Below are positions 29,017 through 37,441 of a stretch of 64,000 nt of DNA, piece by piece. This stretch comes from Aquimarina megaterium XH134 (GTDB taxonomy: Bacteria > Bacteroidota > Bacteroidia > Flavobacteriales > Flavobacteriaceae): NCBI RefSeq assembly GCF_000520975.1, contig NZ_JACB01000006.1, positions 1 through 64,000 on the forward strand, given 5' to 3'. Below the pieces are notes generated by a model that was given only the letters and a program-made list of their open reading frames with translations, did not search any database and was not told the DNA's origin. Every line of letters begins with the position of its first letter. Position 1 is the first letter of the stretch. The position numbers and the translations under genes are program-made.

Positions 29017-29634
29017 TTACTCAAAAGATGTTTCTCCTTTGTTAGGATTATACACATAATTAAATGTATAATATTGTGACTTTTTAGAAGTATCCTCATC
29101 CTGATAATAACTCAGTATTTCTACTTTTGCATAGTTACCGTTACGAGTTTTAAAAACAAGTATTTTTCCAGGAATTGGAGAGATCAAATGACTTGGAGGT
29201 CCAGCATAATTATACCAACCTTTATCACTTCCTGTAGGGATCGCAAATGCAGCATCTGCATCTTGACTAAAAGTTACATCTTTTGCACTGGTTACACCTG
29301 CAAATGTACCAGTAACTACTGCTGCTCCTACAGTACCATTACGTGCGGGTTCTTCTGCAACACCAGTAACTGTTCCTCCATTAATTGCTATGGTAGTACC
29401 TCTAAATGCAACATCCCAATCGGTATCACTGGTAGTTATTTTTCCTGTCTCAAAATCAAATTTGGTAAATGCCCCTCCTATAGGGTTTCCAGTTCCCTGA
29501 CCACCTGTTTGTATAGCTTCAAGGTTAGAAATTTTCTCAGATTTAACAGGTACTGGAGTAGGTGCATCATCATCGCTGCTACACGAAATAAGTACTGTAC
29601 TAAGTACTAAAAATAATATTGATAATTTTTTCAT
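29017..29634 (-). CDS. hmuY: HmuY-like heme-binding lipoprotein
   Basis: The 205-residue protein begins at the ATG at 29634 (MKKLSILFLVLSTVLISCSSDDD) with lipobox LISC. An alternative ATG lies two codons upstream, and a longer frame to 29742 would run into the receptor gene. The mature part matches the HmuY beta-fold: FTKFDFETGKITTSDTDWDVAFRGTTIAINGG, then GWYNY and a C-terminal ILVFKTRNGNYAKVEILSYY block. HmuY captures heme at the cell surface and hands it to HmuR. It follows the receptor gene by 19 bp, which fits an hmuR-hmuY operon. Confidence 0.85.
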   Translation of the reverse strand: MKKLSILFLVLSTVLISCSSDDDAPTPVPVKSEKISNLEAIQTGGQGTGNPIGGAFTKFDFETGKITTSDTDWDVAFRGTTIAINGGTVTGVAEEPARNGTVGAAVVTGTFAGVTSAKDVTFSQDADAAFAIPTGSDKGWYNYAGPPSHLISPIPGKILVFKTRNGNYAKVEILSYYQDEDTSKKSQYYTFNYVYNPNKGETSFE

Positions 29635-29653
29635 TGTCATGACATTTAAAATA

Positions 29654-31738
29654 TTAAAATTGATAGTTAAGTTTTGCATATAATTGTATCCCAGGTAAAG
29701 TGGGAATGTTATCTTCGGTATAATCAAAAAGATTGTTTGCACCTATTTGTAGTGTAAATTTTTCATAAAAGGTCTTACTGGCTGCAATATTTGCTGTCAC
29801 AAATCCATCAACAAAGCTGGTGTCATAATCATCTATAAGATCATTACCGTTAGTATCAAACAAGGCATATTTACTTCTATATAAAAGCCTTAGGTTTATA
29901 TTCGCTTTCGCGGAAACGATATCATAAAAAACTTTAAAGTTTGCATTATGTCTCGAGCGATTCACAAGTCCAAAATATTCTGATCTCGAGACTACAACTG
30001 TTTGGTTAGTTTCGGGATCACGAGCAAATACTTCGCCATTTTTCACTTGTTTTTCTTTTTCTTTATCAAAGGCATAGAGTAGTTGGTAACCTGCACTCAA
30101 TCTTACATTATCAGTTATCCTGTAATTAGTATTAAATTCTAGACCTGTAGTGTATATTTTATCAAAATTGAAATAGCTAAACACGTTTTGCCCATTGGTT
30201 TTACGAGCAATAACACGAGTATCGATAAGGTTTTTAAAATCGTTTCTAAAGAAATTGAGTTCTGCATTCCATCGCTTTTCTTTATAAGTTAATCCTGCAT
30301 TATATCCTATAGAACTCTCTGCTTCAAGGGGATCTTGTAGCGATGATTCGGGAACAACTACATCAAGAATTTGACCCTGCGCCTGTAGTTCGTTTAATTT
30401 TTCTAAAGCCACATTATACCCCAATACAGTATAGCCGACAGCAGAGTTTGTAAAGTCAAAATAAAGCTGTCTAAAATCCGGAGCTTTAAAACCATATCCT
30501 ACAGAAGCTTTAGCAGCCAACGCATCTGTGATTTTATACCGTAATGCAAGCTTAGGACTAAACTGGTTGCTATATTCTGAATGATTATCAAAACGTGCTC
30601 CCGCAATGATGTTTAATCGCTCAATAAGATGCAAATCATATTGAGCATACGCATATTGAGAATTAAAATCTACTTGCATATCAAAAAAAGTACGATCCAA
30701 CTGGTCGTATTGAAAGCCCACCCCGAGGGTAAGTTTACTTCTATCTTTAAAAGCGTAGGTAGTTCGTATTTCTGGACGTAATAAACGCTGATCAAAATCA
30801 CTATCACTTACTATATCGCCAGAACTAGAGTCTGCCAGTTCTTCTTTGGCATTGTAATTCGTATAATAAAACTCGTATTGAGTAGTTAGATGATCACTCC
30901 ATTTGTGATCGAGACGTATGTGGCTATTCCATTCCTGTTCTTCGCTGTCTCCTTCAAAACTTGTAGTATTGGTGGTAAATCCAGCATCCTGGTATTGCGT
31001 ATATAAACGACCAGACAGAAATAACGAAAACTGATCAGAAAAATCATAATATAACCTGCCGTTAAATGTATAATTCTCGAATGGGTTTACAGTCTGTCCC
31101 GCAGTATCAGGAGTAAGATCATAACCTTCACTAGAAAATCGATTTGCAAAAACACCATAACCAAGTTTCTTAATACGTTGCTTAATATCTACATTAATAT
31201 CCTGCTGGATATAACTGCCTATTCGATAAGAAGCATTACCCGATAACACATCGCTTTTTGGTTTCTCGGTAATGATATTAATTACACCTCCCAAAGCTTC
31301 AGAACCATAAAGACTACTTGATGGCCCTTTAACCACTTCTACTTGTTTTATATTACCAACGGTTAATCTGTTTACATCAAAATTTCCTGCTTTTCTACCC
31401 ACCAGAGGAACACCATCTATAAGAATTAAAATATAATCTGAAGCAATACCTTGTATTTGTACTCCTTCGAAACCGCTTTCATCGGCAACAGTTATAATTC
31501 CTGTTTGCTCATTTAGGATTTCATTAAGTCTAATGGTTCCCGATTGCTTAATGGTTTCCTGAGAAACAATAGTAACTGGTAAAGGCAGAGAAGAAAGCTG
31601 TCTTTTTGTTCGGGTAGCTGTAAGAACTACTTCTTGTAGCTCATTAACCAAAGTAGTATCTATAGTTTTTTCTTGCGTATATCCATTTACAACAACAAAA
31701 CCTGCTAAAACACAGATTATCAGATTCTCAAACTTCAT
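29654..31738 (-). CDS. hmuR: HmuR-like TonB-dependent heme receptor
   Basis: The 694-residue protein has a signal peptide (to about 21) and a TonB-box region (LQEVVLTATRTKRQLSSLP). A plug follows (about 45-155, ILILIDGVPLVGRK, VEVVKGPSSSLYGSEALGGVINIIT), then a barrel ending in LYAKLNYQF. It belongs to the CirA/HmuR-like group. The HmuY gene directly downstream indicates heme as ligand. Its promoter shares an inverted repeat with the operon at 15323. Confidence 0.85.
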   Translation of the reverse strand: MKFENLIICVLAGFVVVNGYTQEKTIDTTLVNELQEVVLTATRTKRQLSSLPLPVTIVSQETIKQSGTIRLNEILNEQTGIITVADESGFEGVQIQGIASDYILILIDGVPLVGRKAGNFDVNRLTVGNIKQVEVVKGPSSSLYGSEALGGVINIITEKPKSDVLSGNASYRIGSYIQQDINVDIKQRIKKLGYGVFANRFSSEGYDLTPDTAGQTVNPFENYTFNGRLYYDFSDQFSLFLSGRLYTQYQDAGFTTNTTSFEGDSEEQEWNSHIRLDHKWSDHLTTQYEFYYTNYNAKEELADSSSGDIVSDSDFDQRLLRPEIRTTYAFKDRSKLTLGVGFQYDQLDRTFFDMQVDFNSQYAYAQYDLHLIERLNIIAGARFDNHSEYSNQFSPKLALRYKITDALAAKASVGYGFKAPDFRQLYFDFTNSAVGYTVLGYNVALEKLNELQAQGQILDVVVPESSLQDPLEAESSIGYNAGLTYKEKRWNAELNFFRNDFKNLIDTRVIARKTNGQNVFSYFNFDKIYTTGLEFNTNYRITDNVRLSAGYQLLYAFDKEKEKQVKNGEVFARDPETNQTVVVSRSEYFGLVNRSRHNANFKVFYDIVSAKANINLRLLYRSKYALFDTNGNDLIDDYDTSFVDGFVTANIAASKTFYEKFTLQIGANNLFDYTEDNIPTLPGIQLYAKLNYQF

Positions 31739-31741
31739 TTT

Positions 31742-31800
31742 TATTTAGAATGTTTCTTAATAGAGTGCAAATATATATTTATTTTTATTTATTCTAAATA
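31742..31800 (-). promoter_or_regulatory. hmuR promoter with flanking inverted repeat, candidate iron-responsive operator
   Basis: TATTTAGAAT (31742-31751) and ATTCTAAATA (31791-31800) are exact reverse complements flanking a minus-strand -7 element TATATTTG (31768-31775). The arrangement copies the promoter at 15229-15292. It suggests one iron- or heme-responsive regulator for both uptake operons. Confidence 0.55.
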
Positions 31801-31846
31801 AACTTAACTATTTTTGTTATTAAATTACAGAAATAACCTACAAATG

Positions 31847-32130
31847 ATGAAAACGACATTTTGTACATTTTTGGGAATAGCATTACGATCTATAGCAATT
31901 ACTTAAGTAGAAAAAAGCAATTAGAATGTAATCCCATTAAAGAGATATGTGGTTGTTACAAAGTTATATTTAGAAATCCCGAAACATTTGCTACCCTAAT
32001 CGATTATAAAAAACAAGGATATCCAGAGAGCTTTTTTGTTATTGGTACATGTAACAAAATATATGATTACCCGATTACCCCACCTTCGGACCTCACTGAG
32101 ATGCTGAAACAAGTTCAAATAAGCTCGTGA
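31847..32130 (+). pseudogene. Frameshifted, truncated DUF6607-like gene
   Basis: An ATG at 31847 opens a signal-peptide-like stretch (MKTTFCTFLGIALRSIAIT) that stops at once. The adjacent frame then reads KKQLECNPIKEICGCYKVIFRNPETF, which aligns with KKKQDKNAIKKMCGCYEVTFNFAETF of the DUF6607-like protein at 15323. After about 40 more residues the similarity ends and the frame runs into a repeat (32089-32134) that supplies the stop. The gene has lost about 200 C-terminal residues and has a frameshift near 31900. Its neighbour is the hmuR-like gene, divergently placed. Confidence 0.75.
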
Positions 32131-32134
32131 GGTC
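32089..32134. repeat. Imperfect palindromic repeat
   Basis: GACCTCAC (32089-32096) and GTGAGGTC (32127-32134) are inverted repeats. The outer arms match the ends of the 33-bp palindromes at 37.3, 38.6 and 41.0 kb, but the inner 30 bases differ. It terminates the DUF6607 relic. Confidence 0.5.
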
Positions 32135-33181
32135 TGATAAAAAAGACGATTATCAATAAAACTTAATCTTTGGTTTATGCTAACAAAAAATCCTTAAAAA
32201 TAGATCTCTAAACAAATTTCAACAAGCCATTCCTATATTTACCTCTATACCGTAACTTCTTACAACCAACCTTATAAAACATGCAATATAAATCACTGAA
32301 TTATAGATTTTTATACTAGCATTATGGGATTTAATATGGAAATAGTGCAAAAAATATTTAAAAAAAAGGAGAAATATCTTACGGGAAACCGTAATTATTT
32401 GAAAGCTTCTTACTATATTGTGCTTTAGGAAAATAGAACTACTAAAAAAGATAAAATAGTTCGTTTTATATTTTTTAGACACAAATTATCGAATAGAAAT
32501 TATATATAAGGATTTAGGGTTAAATCATTCAGAAATCATATCCTTTTTTGAGCTATTTACTCTAAAAACATCCTTATAATGGTTGGTTTACATTAAATCA
32601 ATCGTTATTCAGACCCTGCTTTTGTTGGCTCGCCAAAGTTTTACAATTGCGGGGTTGTTTCTGTTTTATAACTACCTATTCAGTAGTTTTTTACGATTGA
32701 TCAAAGCTGTAATTGCTGCTCTTTCTAAGTCAACAATCTCAGTTATTTTAAGTATTACCTCAAATTTAAAGCTAATAAACGACAATTCCTTGTGGATTTC
32801 CGTAATAAAAGCGTTAAACTAATGTGAATCTGGTATTTAAAAAATTTAAATATCTGATTTTGAGATTTTTACATTTAAAACATCTCATCGCATTATCTGG
32901 TAGGTAATATTTCCCCATTAGCTAGAGACTTCAGCATAGTCCCTAATACCCAAGAATTAAGGATGCCAAAGGGTATTAGTATTTTTAATATGAGTTAGCT
33001 TATCATTCAGAACTTGATCCAGAATCTACAATTGGAGTAACGTTTTAGTGCTCCTTCGACAAGCTCAGGGTGACAAAGGATAATAAATATCGAATACTGA
33101 ATAACGAATGTCGAATAATAAATGTAAAAGTAACTCTCTGTCACCCTGAGCTTGTCGAAGGGTAAACTTCTATCAAAAAAC
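32135..33181. other. 1-kb gene-poor region with repeats
   Basis: I find no convincing gene. CTAATACCC (32943-32951) and GGGTATTAG (32971-32979) form a hairpin followed by a short T run on the plus strand. On the minus strand around 32672-32820 there is a start-less open stretch of about 48 codons (FITEIHKELSFISFKFEVIL...) that could be a gene relic, but I cannot name it. A long inverted-repeat element lies at 33053-33161. The region separates the heme locus from the two-component genes. Confidence 0.5.
33053..33161. repeat. 109-bp element with 23-bp perfect terminal inverted repeats
   Basis: The ends (33053-33075, beginning CCTTCGACAAGCTCAGGG, and 33139-33161) are perfect reverse complements. 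The interior is AT-rich with short repeated words (ATAATAAAT, CGAATA, GAATGTCGAATA). No coding capacity exists. It resembles a small non-autonomous or intergenic palindromic element. It lies just downstream of the response-regulator gene. Confidence 0.75.
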
Positions 33182-33850
33182 CTATAAAAGACCTAAATCT
33201 TTGGTCATTGCCACCAGGTGAATGGCATTTTTTGCTTTAAAATTATATTTTAATTTATTAAGTCGCTTCTCTATAGAGCTTGTACTATTAGGTGAAATTT
33301 GATTTTTCTTAAAATGATTCCCTATCTCTTCCTGGGTAAGGCCATCAGACAAATGCTTTAATAACAAAATATCATAATCCTGGAGTTCGAAAACATTATT
33401 CTTACTCATTGCACTTTCTAATTGTGGGGATACGTATCGAATGTTGTTAAACACATCGGTAACCGATTTTACCAATTCGTTTAGTCCATAGCGTCCTTTG
33501 CATACATAACCATCTATGTGCTGTTCTGCAAAAAACGATTTAATTTTACCGGGTCTATCTTCCATAGAATATATAATAACTTTAACATTAGGTTGGATCT
33601 CTCGTATGGCTTCTACAAGTTCAATCCCCGAAGCCAATTTTCGTTCTCTGTGGCTCTCTTTAAACGAAAGATCTGTGATCAACAGATCAAAAGGGGCATG
33701 ATCACTAATTGCTCTTCTAAATTTTAAAAGAGCATCATCACAATATTGTGCTTGTTGTATTTCATCAATCCCAGTTCTTTCTCGAAGAATATGTGCGATA
33801 CCATGGCTAATACTACCAAGATCTTCTGTGACTAAAACTTTCTTAAACAT
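33182..33850 (-). CDS. LuxR/NarL-type response regulator
   Basis: The 222-residue protein has a receiver domain (about 1-125) with phospho-acceptor Asp60 in LLITDLS, then a C-terminal LuxR-type helix-turn-helix (about 150-215, LLKHLSDGLTQEEIGNHF and SIEKRLNKLKYNFKAKNAIHLV). It follows the histidine kinase gene by 16 bp on the same strand, and the two should form a signalling pair. Target genes are not evident. Confidence 0.93.
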   Translation of the reverse strand: MFKKVLVTEDLGSISHGIAHILRERTGIDEIQQAQYCDDALLKFRRAISDHAPFDLLITDLSFKESHRERKLASGIELVEAIREIQPNVKVIIYSMEDRPGKIKSFFAEQHIDGYVCKGRYGLNELVKSVTDVFNNIRYVSPQLESAMSKNNVFELQDYDILLLKHLSDGLTQEEIGNHFKKNQISPNSTSSIEKRLNKLKYNFKAKNAIHLVAMTKDLGLL

Positions 33851-33866
33851 AAGCTCTATATTATAA

Positions 33867-35822
33867 TTAATTCGGAAAATTTATCTTCGCTTTAAAGCCT
33901 TTTCCTTTTGCTGAATCAAAGATAAATGATCCTCCGATCGTTTTTATACGGTTTTCCGTATTTTGGAGTCCGTTACTATATATTATTTCTTCTGAAGCTA
34001 CGCCAACACCGGTGTCAGCATACGTTATTACTACACCTTTGGGTGTTTTCTTAAATGTGATCGCCACCAGTTCGGCATGACTATGTTTTTTCATATTTAC
34101 CATTAATTCTTGCAAAGTACGGTGTACAATGATCTTTTTTTCTGGATTTATCGCCTGCCAGTTGATCTCATCTATATCTTTAATAATAATCTTGGTACCA
34201 TTGGTACTATAACTACTTAACATACCATTAAGTTCGGTAGCATATTCTTCTCCTGTTTTAAAACTATTATGCTCCCTAGAGATATCCCGGGTGGTATTGT
34301 ATATTTCTTCTAATTTATCTAAGACCCCAGGGTCATTTTGATCATTTTGCATCTGCATCATCACCTGGTATACATCATTGGCCAACTCATCATGCAATTT
34401 TTTAGAGATACGTGCTTCTGCATTATATACCTCCCGTATTTTTTCTCGGCGTAGTCGTTGCCTGTATAAATAAAACAACAGCCCTCCTATTAAAAAAACA
34501 AACAGTGTACTAAACACATAAATCACCTGTTGCCGTTCTTTTCTGGCCGTTTCTGCTTTTAGAATCAGGTTTTCGTTGGTGAGTTTATCGTTTTCATAGC
34601 GGGTTACCGCATAGATCTCCCGGTTGCTTTGGTTTACCTCTTGTATTTTTTTATGAATTCGATCATACTCTTTTGCCTCTTCATTGGTTTTCTCTTTTAG
34701 CTTAAATATAAATCCTAAGGACTCAAGAATTAATGCTAAACTATGCTGTTGTTTTGAGTCTTTATAAGCAGTTTCTGCATATTTTAAAGCTTGTATTTTA
34801 TCTTTATCCAAATAATATGTAGCAAGGTAAATACTATTAGCTATAACTCCTTGAACATCTTGTATTTCTTTTCGCATTTCTAAAGCCTTGAGGAGGAGTT
34901 TTTCAGAACCCTCATTGTCTTTATTTTCTAACCATTGTATATATCCTAAATTACTTAACACTCTTGCATGTTCTCTTTGATCTTGTTGTACTACAGTATT
35001 ACTCACCAATGTTTTTAATATCGATATTGCTTGTTTATATTTCCCTTGATCAGCCAATATATTGGCTTTTGTATTTTTAAAAATTAAAATATTTTTAATT
35101 CCTATAGTTTTTACTGATATACTATCATTCCCAAGAGCCATAGCCTTTGAATTATATTTTATAGCTTCTCTATAGTTTTTTTGTTCTCTATTCGCTACTG
35201 AAATAATATGATAGAGCCCTGCAAGATTTCTTAAGTCTGAGGTACGTTCTAAATAAGTTACTCCGTCCACTGCTGTCGTTTTACTTCCTGAATGATCTCC
35301 TAAAGAGGTTTGGATATTTGCCATATTCAATAAACTTCTACCAGCTCCAATTGTATCCTCTATTATCCTGTATAATTTAAATTTTTCATTGTAGTAGTTA
35401 AAAGCCTCTGCCAACTGATTATCATTTTTATAGTATATACTAAGTTTATTCAAGGCATTTATTATATACATAGTATCTTGATTATACTTTGCCATAGTAT
35501 AAAATTGATGGGCATATGTAATAGCACTATCATACTGTCTAACTTTACCTAACAACCATGTTTTTTGCATTAACCCATCATAAATTAAAGAATCTTGTTT
35601 AGATAATAGTATTCCTTTTAAGTATGAACTAACATGCTGTAAACGTTCTGGTATGGATAAAGAATCTGCCTTACTAAGGTTATAATATCGAGCAAGACTA
35701 TCTAACTGAGATTGTGAAAAAGAAGTTTTTGCTTCTGCCTGGCCAAAAACAGGTATACTACTGCATAAAAGTAGTAGTATAATCGTTATAATATAGAAGG
35801 AATCGACACGCCAAAGTTTCAT
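33867..35822 (-). CDS. TPR-containing sensor histidine kinase (HisKA_3/HATPase)
   Basis: The 651-residue protein has a signal peptide (to about 28) and tetratricopeptide repeats in the periplasm (about 90-380). One transmembrane helix follows (433-454), then a dimerisation domain with phospho-acceptor His477 in KKLHDELAN, and an ATPase domain (about 560-650, ELMVNMKKHSHAELV with its N box, DTGVGV, GLQNTENRIKTIGG). This is the NarX-like class common in Bacteroidota. A tiny lipoprotein gene lies 90 bp upstream on the same strand. Confidence 0.93.
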   Translation of the reverse strand: MKLWRVDSFYIITIILLLLCSSIPVFGQAEAKTSFSQSQLDSLARYYNLSKADSLSIPERLQHVSSYLKGILLSKQDSLIYDGLMQKTWLLGKVRQYDSAITYAHQFYTMAKYNQDTMYIINALNKLSIYYKNDNQLAEAFNYYNEKFKLYRIIEDTIGAGRSLLNMANIQTSLGDHSGSKTTAVDGVTYLERTSDLRNLAGLYHIISVANREQKNYREAIKYNSKAMALGNDSISVKTIGIKNILIFKNTKANILADQGKYKQAISILKTLVSNTVVQQDQREHARVLSNLGYIQWLENKDNEGSEKLLLKALEMRKEIQDVQGVIANSIYLATYYLDKDKIQALKYAETAYKDSKQQHSLALILESLGFIFKLKEKTNEEAKEYDRIHKKIQEVNQSNREIYAVTRYENDKLTNENLILKAETARKERQQVIYVFSTLFVFLIGGLLFYLYRQRLRREKIREVYNAEARISKKLHDELANDVYQVMMQMQNDQNDPGVLDKLEEIYNTTRDISREHNSFKTGEEYATELNGMLSSYSTNGTKIIIKDIDEINWQAINPEKKIIVHRTLQELMVNMKKHSHAELVAITFKKTPKGVVITYADTGVGVASEEIIYSNGLQNTENRIKTIGGSFIFDSAKGKGFKAKINFPN

Positions 35823-35912
35823 TCCCCTAAAATACTAAATATATTGGGTGTACAATAGTATAAAATCTACTACATACACCCAATTTAATAATTATTATTC
35901 AATAAGGAATCA

Positions 35913-36074
35913 TTAATTCCCTCCATTATCTTCATCATTATTAACTTGTCCATCATCACCTGTAGCAACTGTCTCAACAGAGATGTCTTCTGTATCGTTA
36001 ATATTATCTGCAGTACAAGATGCAAGGTTTGCCGTGATAAAAAGGGTCATAAGTAGGTATAAAAAAGTTCTCAT
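35913..36074 (-). CDS. Tiny 53-residue lipoprotein
   Basis: Reading the minus strand from the ATG at 36074 gives a signal sequence MRTFLYLLMTLFITANLASC with lipobox LASC (Cys20). It is followed by 33 acidic and polar residues (TADNINDTED..., DGQVNNDEDNGGN). No known family. It lies directly upstream of the kinase gene on the same strand and may be exported as a small accessory or sensed component; that role is a guess. Confidence 0.65.
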   Translation of the reverse strand: MRTFLYLLMTLFITANLASCTADNINDTEDISVETVATGDDGQVNNDEDNGGN

Positions 36075-36106
36075 AATATTTTATTTTTTTAAGATTTAAC
36101 ATGGGG

Positions 36107-36146
36107 ATTGCTGCCTGGTTCTATACCAGGGATTTGGGATAGCAAT
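36107..36146. promoter_or_regulatory. Nested hairpin upstream of the small lipoprotein gene
   Basis: CCTGGT (36114-36119) and ACCAGG (36125-36130) form an inner stem. ATTGCT (36107-36112) and AGCAAT (36141-36146) form an outer stem with asymmetric spacing. The structure lies 33 bp before the lipoprotein start and may be in its leader or be an operator. Confidence 0.35.
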
Positions 36147-36351
36147 CAAATAGTGCGGGAATATTCCCTCATTTTTTCGGAAAGTTGAAATCCGGTGCGG
36201 TAGTGTTTAGCCACTTTCCTTTTGAGCTTTTACCATCGCGCTACGGATTTCCGTAACATCTAAATCCATACATTTACTATGTTAGCAAAATGAAACTGGA
36301 ACTAATTGTTGAAGCGAATTTATAAAGACCCCAAGTCTATTTCCGTAAACA

Positions 36352-36395
36352 ATTCCAAGGATTCCAAAGATTCCATTGAAATCCTAAAGATTCCA
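36352..36395 (+). repeat. Short direct repeats with 9-10 bp period
   Basis: ATTCCA occurs at 36352, 36361, 36370 and 36390, with a degenerate copy near 36381, immediately upstream of the gene at 36403. The helical-turn-like period suggests a multimeric binding site or a leader repeat. The rest of 36147-36351 shows nothing I can name. Confidence 0.5.
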
Positions 36396-36402
36396 ATAAC
36401 CT

Positions 36403-36957
36403 ATGCCTATGAGAACAAAAACAAGTGTGACGTACAAGAATGAGATTCTTGAAAAGTACAAAAGGGAAAAAGGTGGAGAAATGAACTGTTATCTCCAAGA
36501 ACCAACCCGAAAACAAATTAAAGAAGCCTGCTTATGGCTGTTAAACCGTAGAAATGAGAAGTATGATGAAAGTATTCTAAATCGTTTTTTTCAATTTGAA
36601 GAAGGAGAAAACAAAGCATACGCTATCGAACGTGTTCACGGTGACAAATTCAAACCCATTGTAAATTTTTTAACAGGAGAAACAAAATCAACCACTCCTG
36701 CTAACCTAGAGTTAATCGCATGGCTTATCGATTTTAAGCCAAGACCCTTATCTATTTACTTAAAATCAAATACCGAGAATGAAGTAACATTAAGTGAGTC
36801 ATTTCAGAAAGAAGAAAATGCCTACTATCTTAAAAATGAAAACCAAGTTGTAGACATTATTCCTGAGACCAAAGTGATCGAAAAAACAGATAAGAGTATT
36901 ACCATTATCTCTCAGATCAATCCCACGCTTAGGATTACGACTATCGTATCCTTATGA
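36403..36957 (+). CDS. Conserved-looking protein of unknown function
   Basis: The 184-residue soluble protein has no signal peptide. Residues 12-110 look like a compact helical domain (YKREKGGEMNCYLQEPTRKQIKEACLWLLNRR, KFKPIVNFLTGETKSTTPANLELIAWLIDFKPRPL). The C-terminal 70 residues are less ordered and end in beta-like LRITTIVSL. An alternative ATG lies two codons downstream. It is transcribed away from the two-component genes. I do not recognise a family. Confidence 0.6.
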   Translation: MPMRTKTSVTYKNEILEKYKREKGGEMNCYLQEPTRKQIKEACLWLLNRRNEKYDESILNRFFQFEEGENKAYAIERVHGDKFKPIVNFLTGETKSTTPANLELIAWLIDFKPRPLSIYLKSNTENEVTLSESFQKEENAYYLKNENQVVDIIPETKVIEKTDKSITIISQINPTLRITTIVSL

Positions 36958-37161
36958 TGAGGAATCCCGTAAAAGACCCGTTAAACTTGTACTAAATCAA
37001 GTCTAGTATAAGTCGAACAAGTCAACAATAACCAGTGTAGTCATAGAGTGTCTGTCAAAATGTAATTGGAAAAACATGATTTTATAATCATTGACAAGAC
37101 CCTGACTAACATTTTTTAACAGAGTTTATTCAAGGAATAGGATCAACTCAACCCTAAGTGT

Positions 37162-37216
37162 AAGACTCCATAGGTACATACTGAACATGATTCGGTATTC
37201 CTGTGGGGTCTTTTTT
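37162..37216 (+). terminator. Long hairpin terminator
   Basis: AAGACTCCATAGG (37162-37174) pairs with CCTGTGGGGTCTT (37200-37212) using G-U pairs. An inner ATACTGAA/TTCGGTAT pair extends the stem. A T6 tract follows. It lies about 200 bp after the unknown gene at 36403. Confidence 0.75.
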
Positions 37217-37263
37217 AATGATGAATACTGGTTATCGGTATAGTATATACATCCTATTTAACC

Positions 37264-37296
37264 AGACCTCACAGGTCTCTAAGATCTGTGAGGTCT
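37264..37296. repeat. 33-bp palindromic repeat, copy 1
   Basis: Arms of 15 bp (left AGACCTCACAGGTCT) surround a 3-nt loop, with one mismatch in the right arm. Copies 2 and 3 lie at 38648-38680 and 41036-41068. Confidence 0.85.
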
Positions 37297-37393
37297 AAAA
37301 TCCTACCAGATACCAAAACACGTCAATACACAACATTATAAATTCAACTATCTGTTTTGAGCATATTTATACAAAACTTTTCAAAATAGAGTT

Positions 37394-37421
37394 TTGCTAA
37401 TCAAATTTCGCTGTATCTTTG
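37394..37421 (+). promoter_or_regulatory. Bacteroidota-type promoter of moeA
   Basis: TTG at 37394-37396 and TATCTTTG at 37414-37421 are separated by 17 bp, matching the -33/-7 consensus. The longer in-frame start for moeA would fall on this promoter, so translation must begin at 37442. Confidence 0.7.
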
Positions 37422-37441
37422 TGTACACAACGAAATTACCT

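Larger units (their letters stand above)
36958..37393. other. Intergenic region with terminator and palindrome
   Basis: No gene is visible. The notable elements are the hairpin terminator at 37162-37216 and the 33-bp palindrome at 37264-37296. The sequence between the gene stop and the terminator contains nothing I can name. Confidence 0.5.

Noticed and set aside
29188-29610. A 140-codon plus-strand frame opposite hmuY
   Set aside because: It is a Cys/Ser/Thr-rich shadow of the HmuY-like coding sequence, which has a lipobox and an operon partner.
32219-32482. An 87-codon minus-strand frame
   Set aside because: It is Phe/Ile/Lys-rich from AT-rich sequence, with no signal peptide or motif, in a region of decayed genes and repeats.
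32583-32822. A 79-codon plus-strand frame in the gene-poor region
   Set aside because: It has a low-complexity hydrophobic composition, no conserved motif and no neighbours to support it. A minus-strand start-less stretch in the same place looks at least as protein-like.
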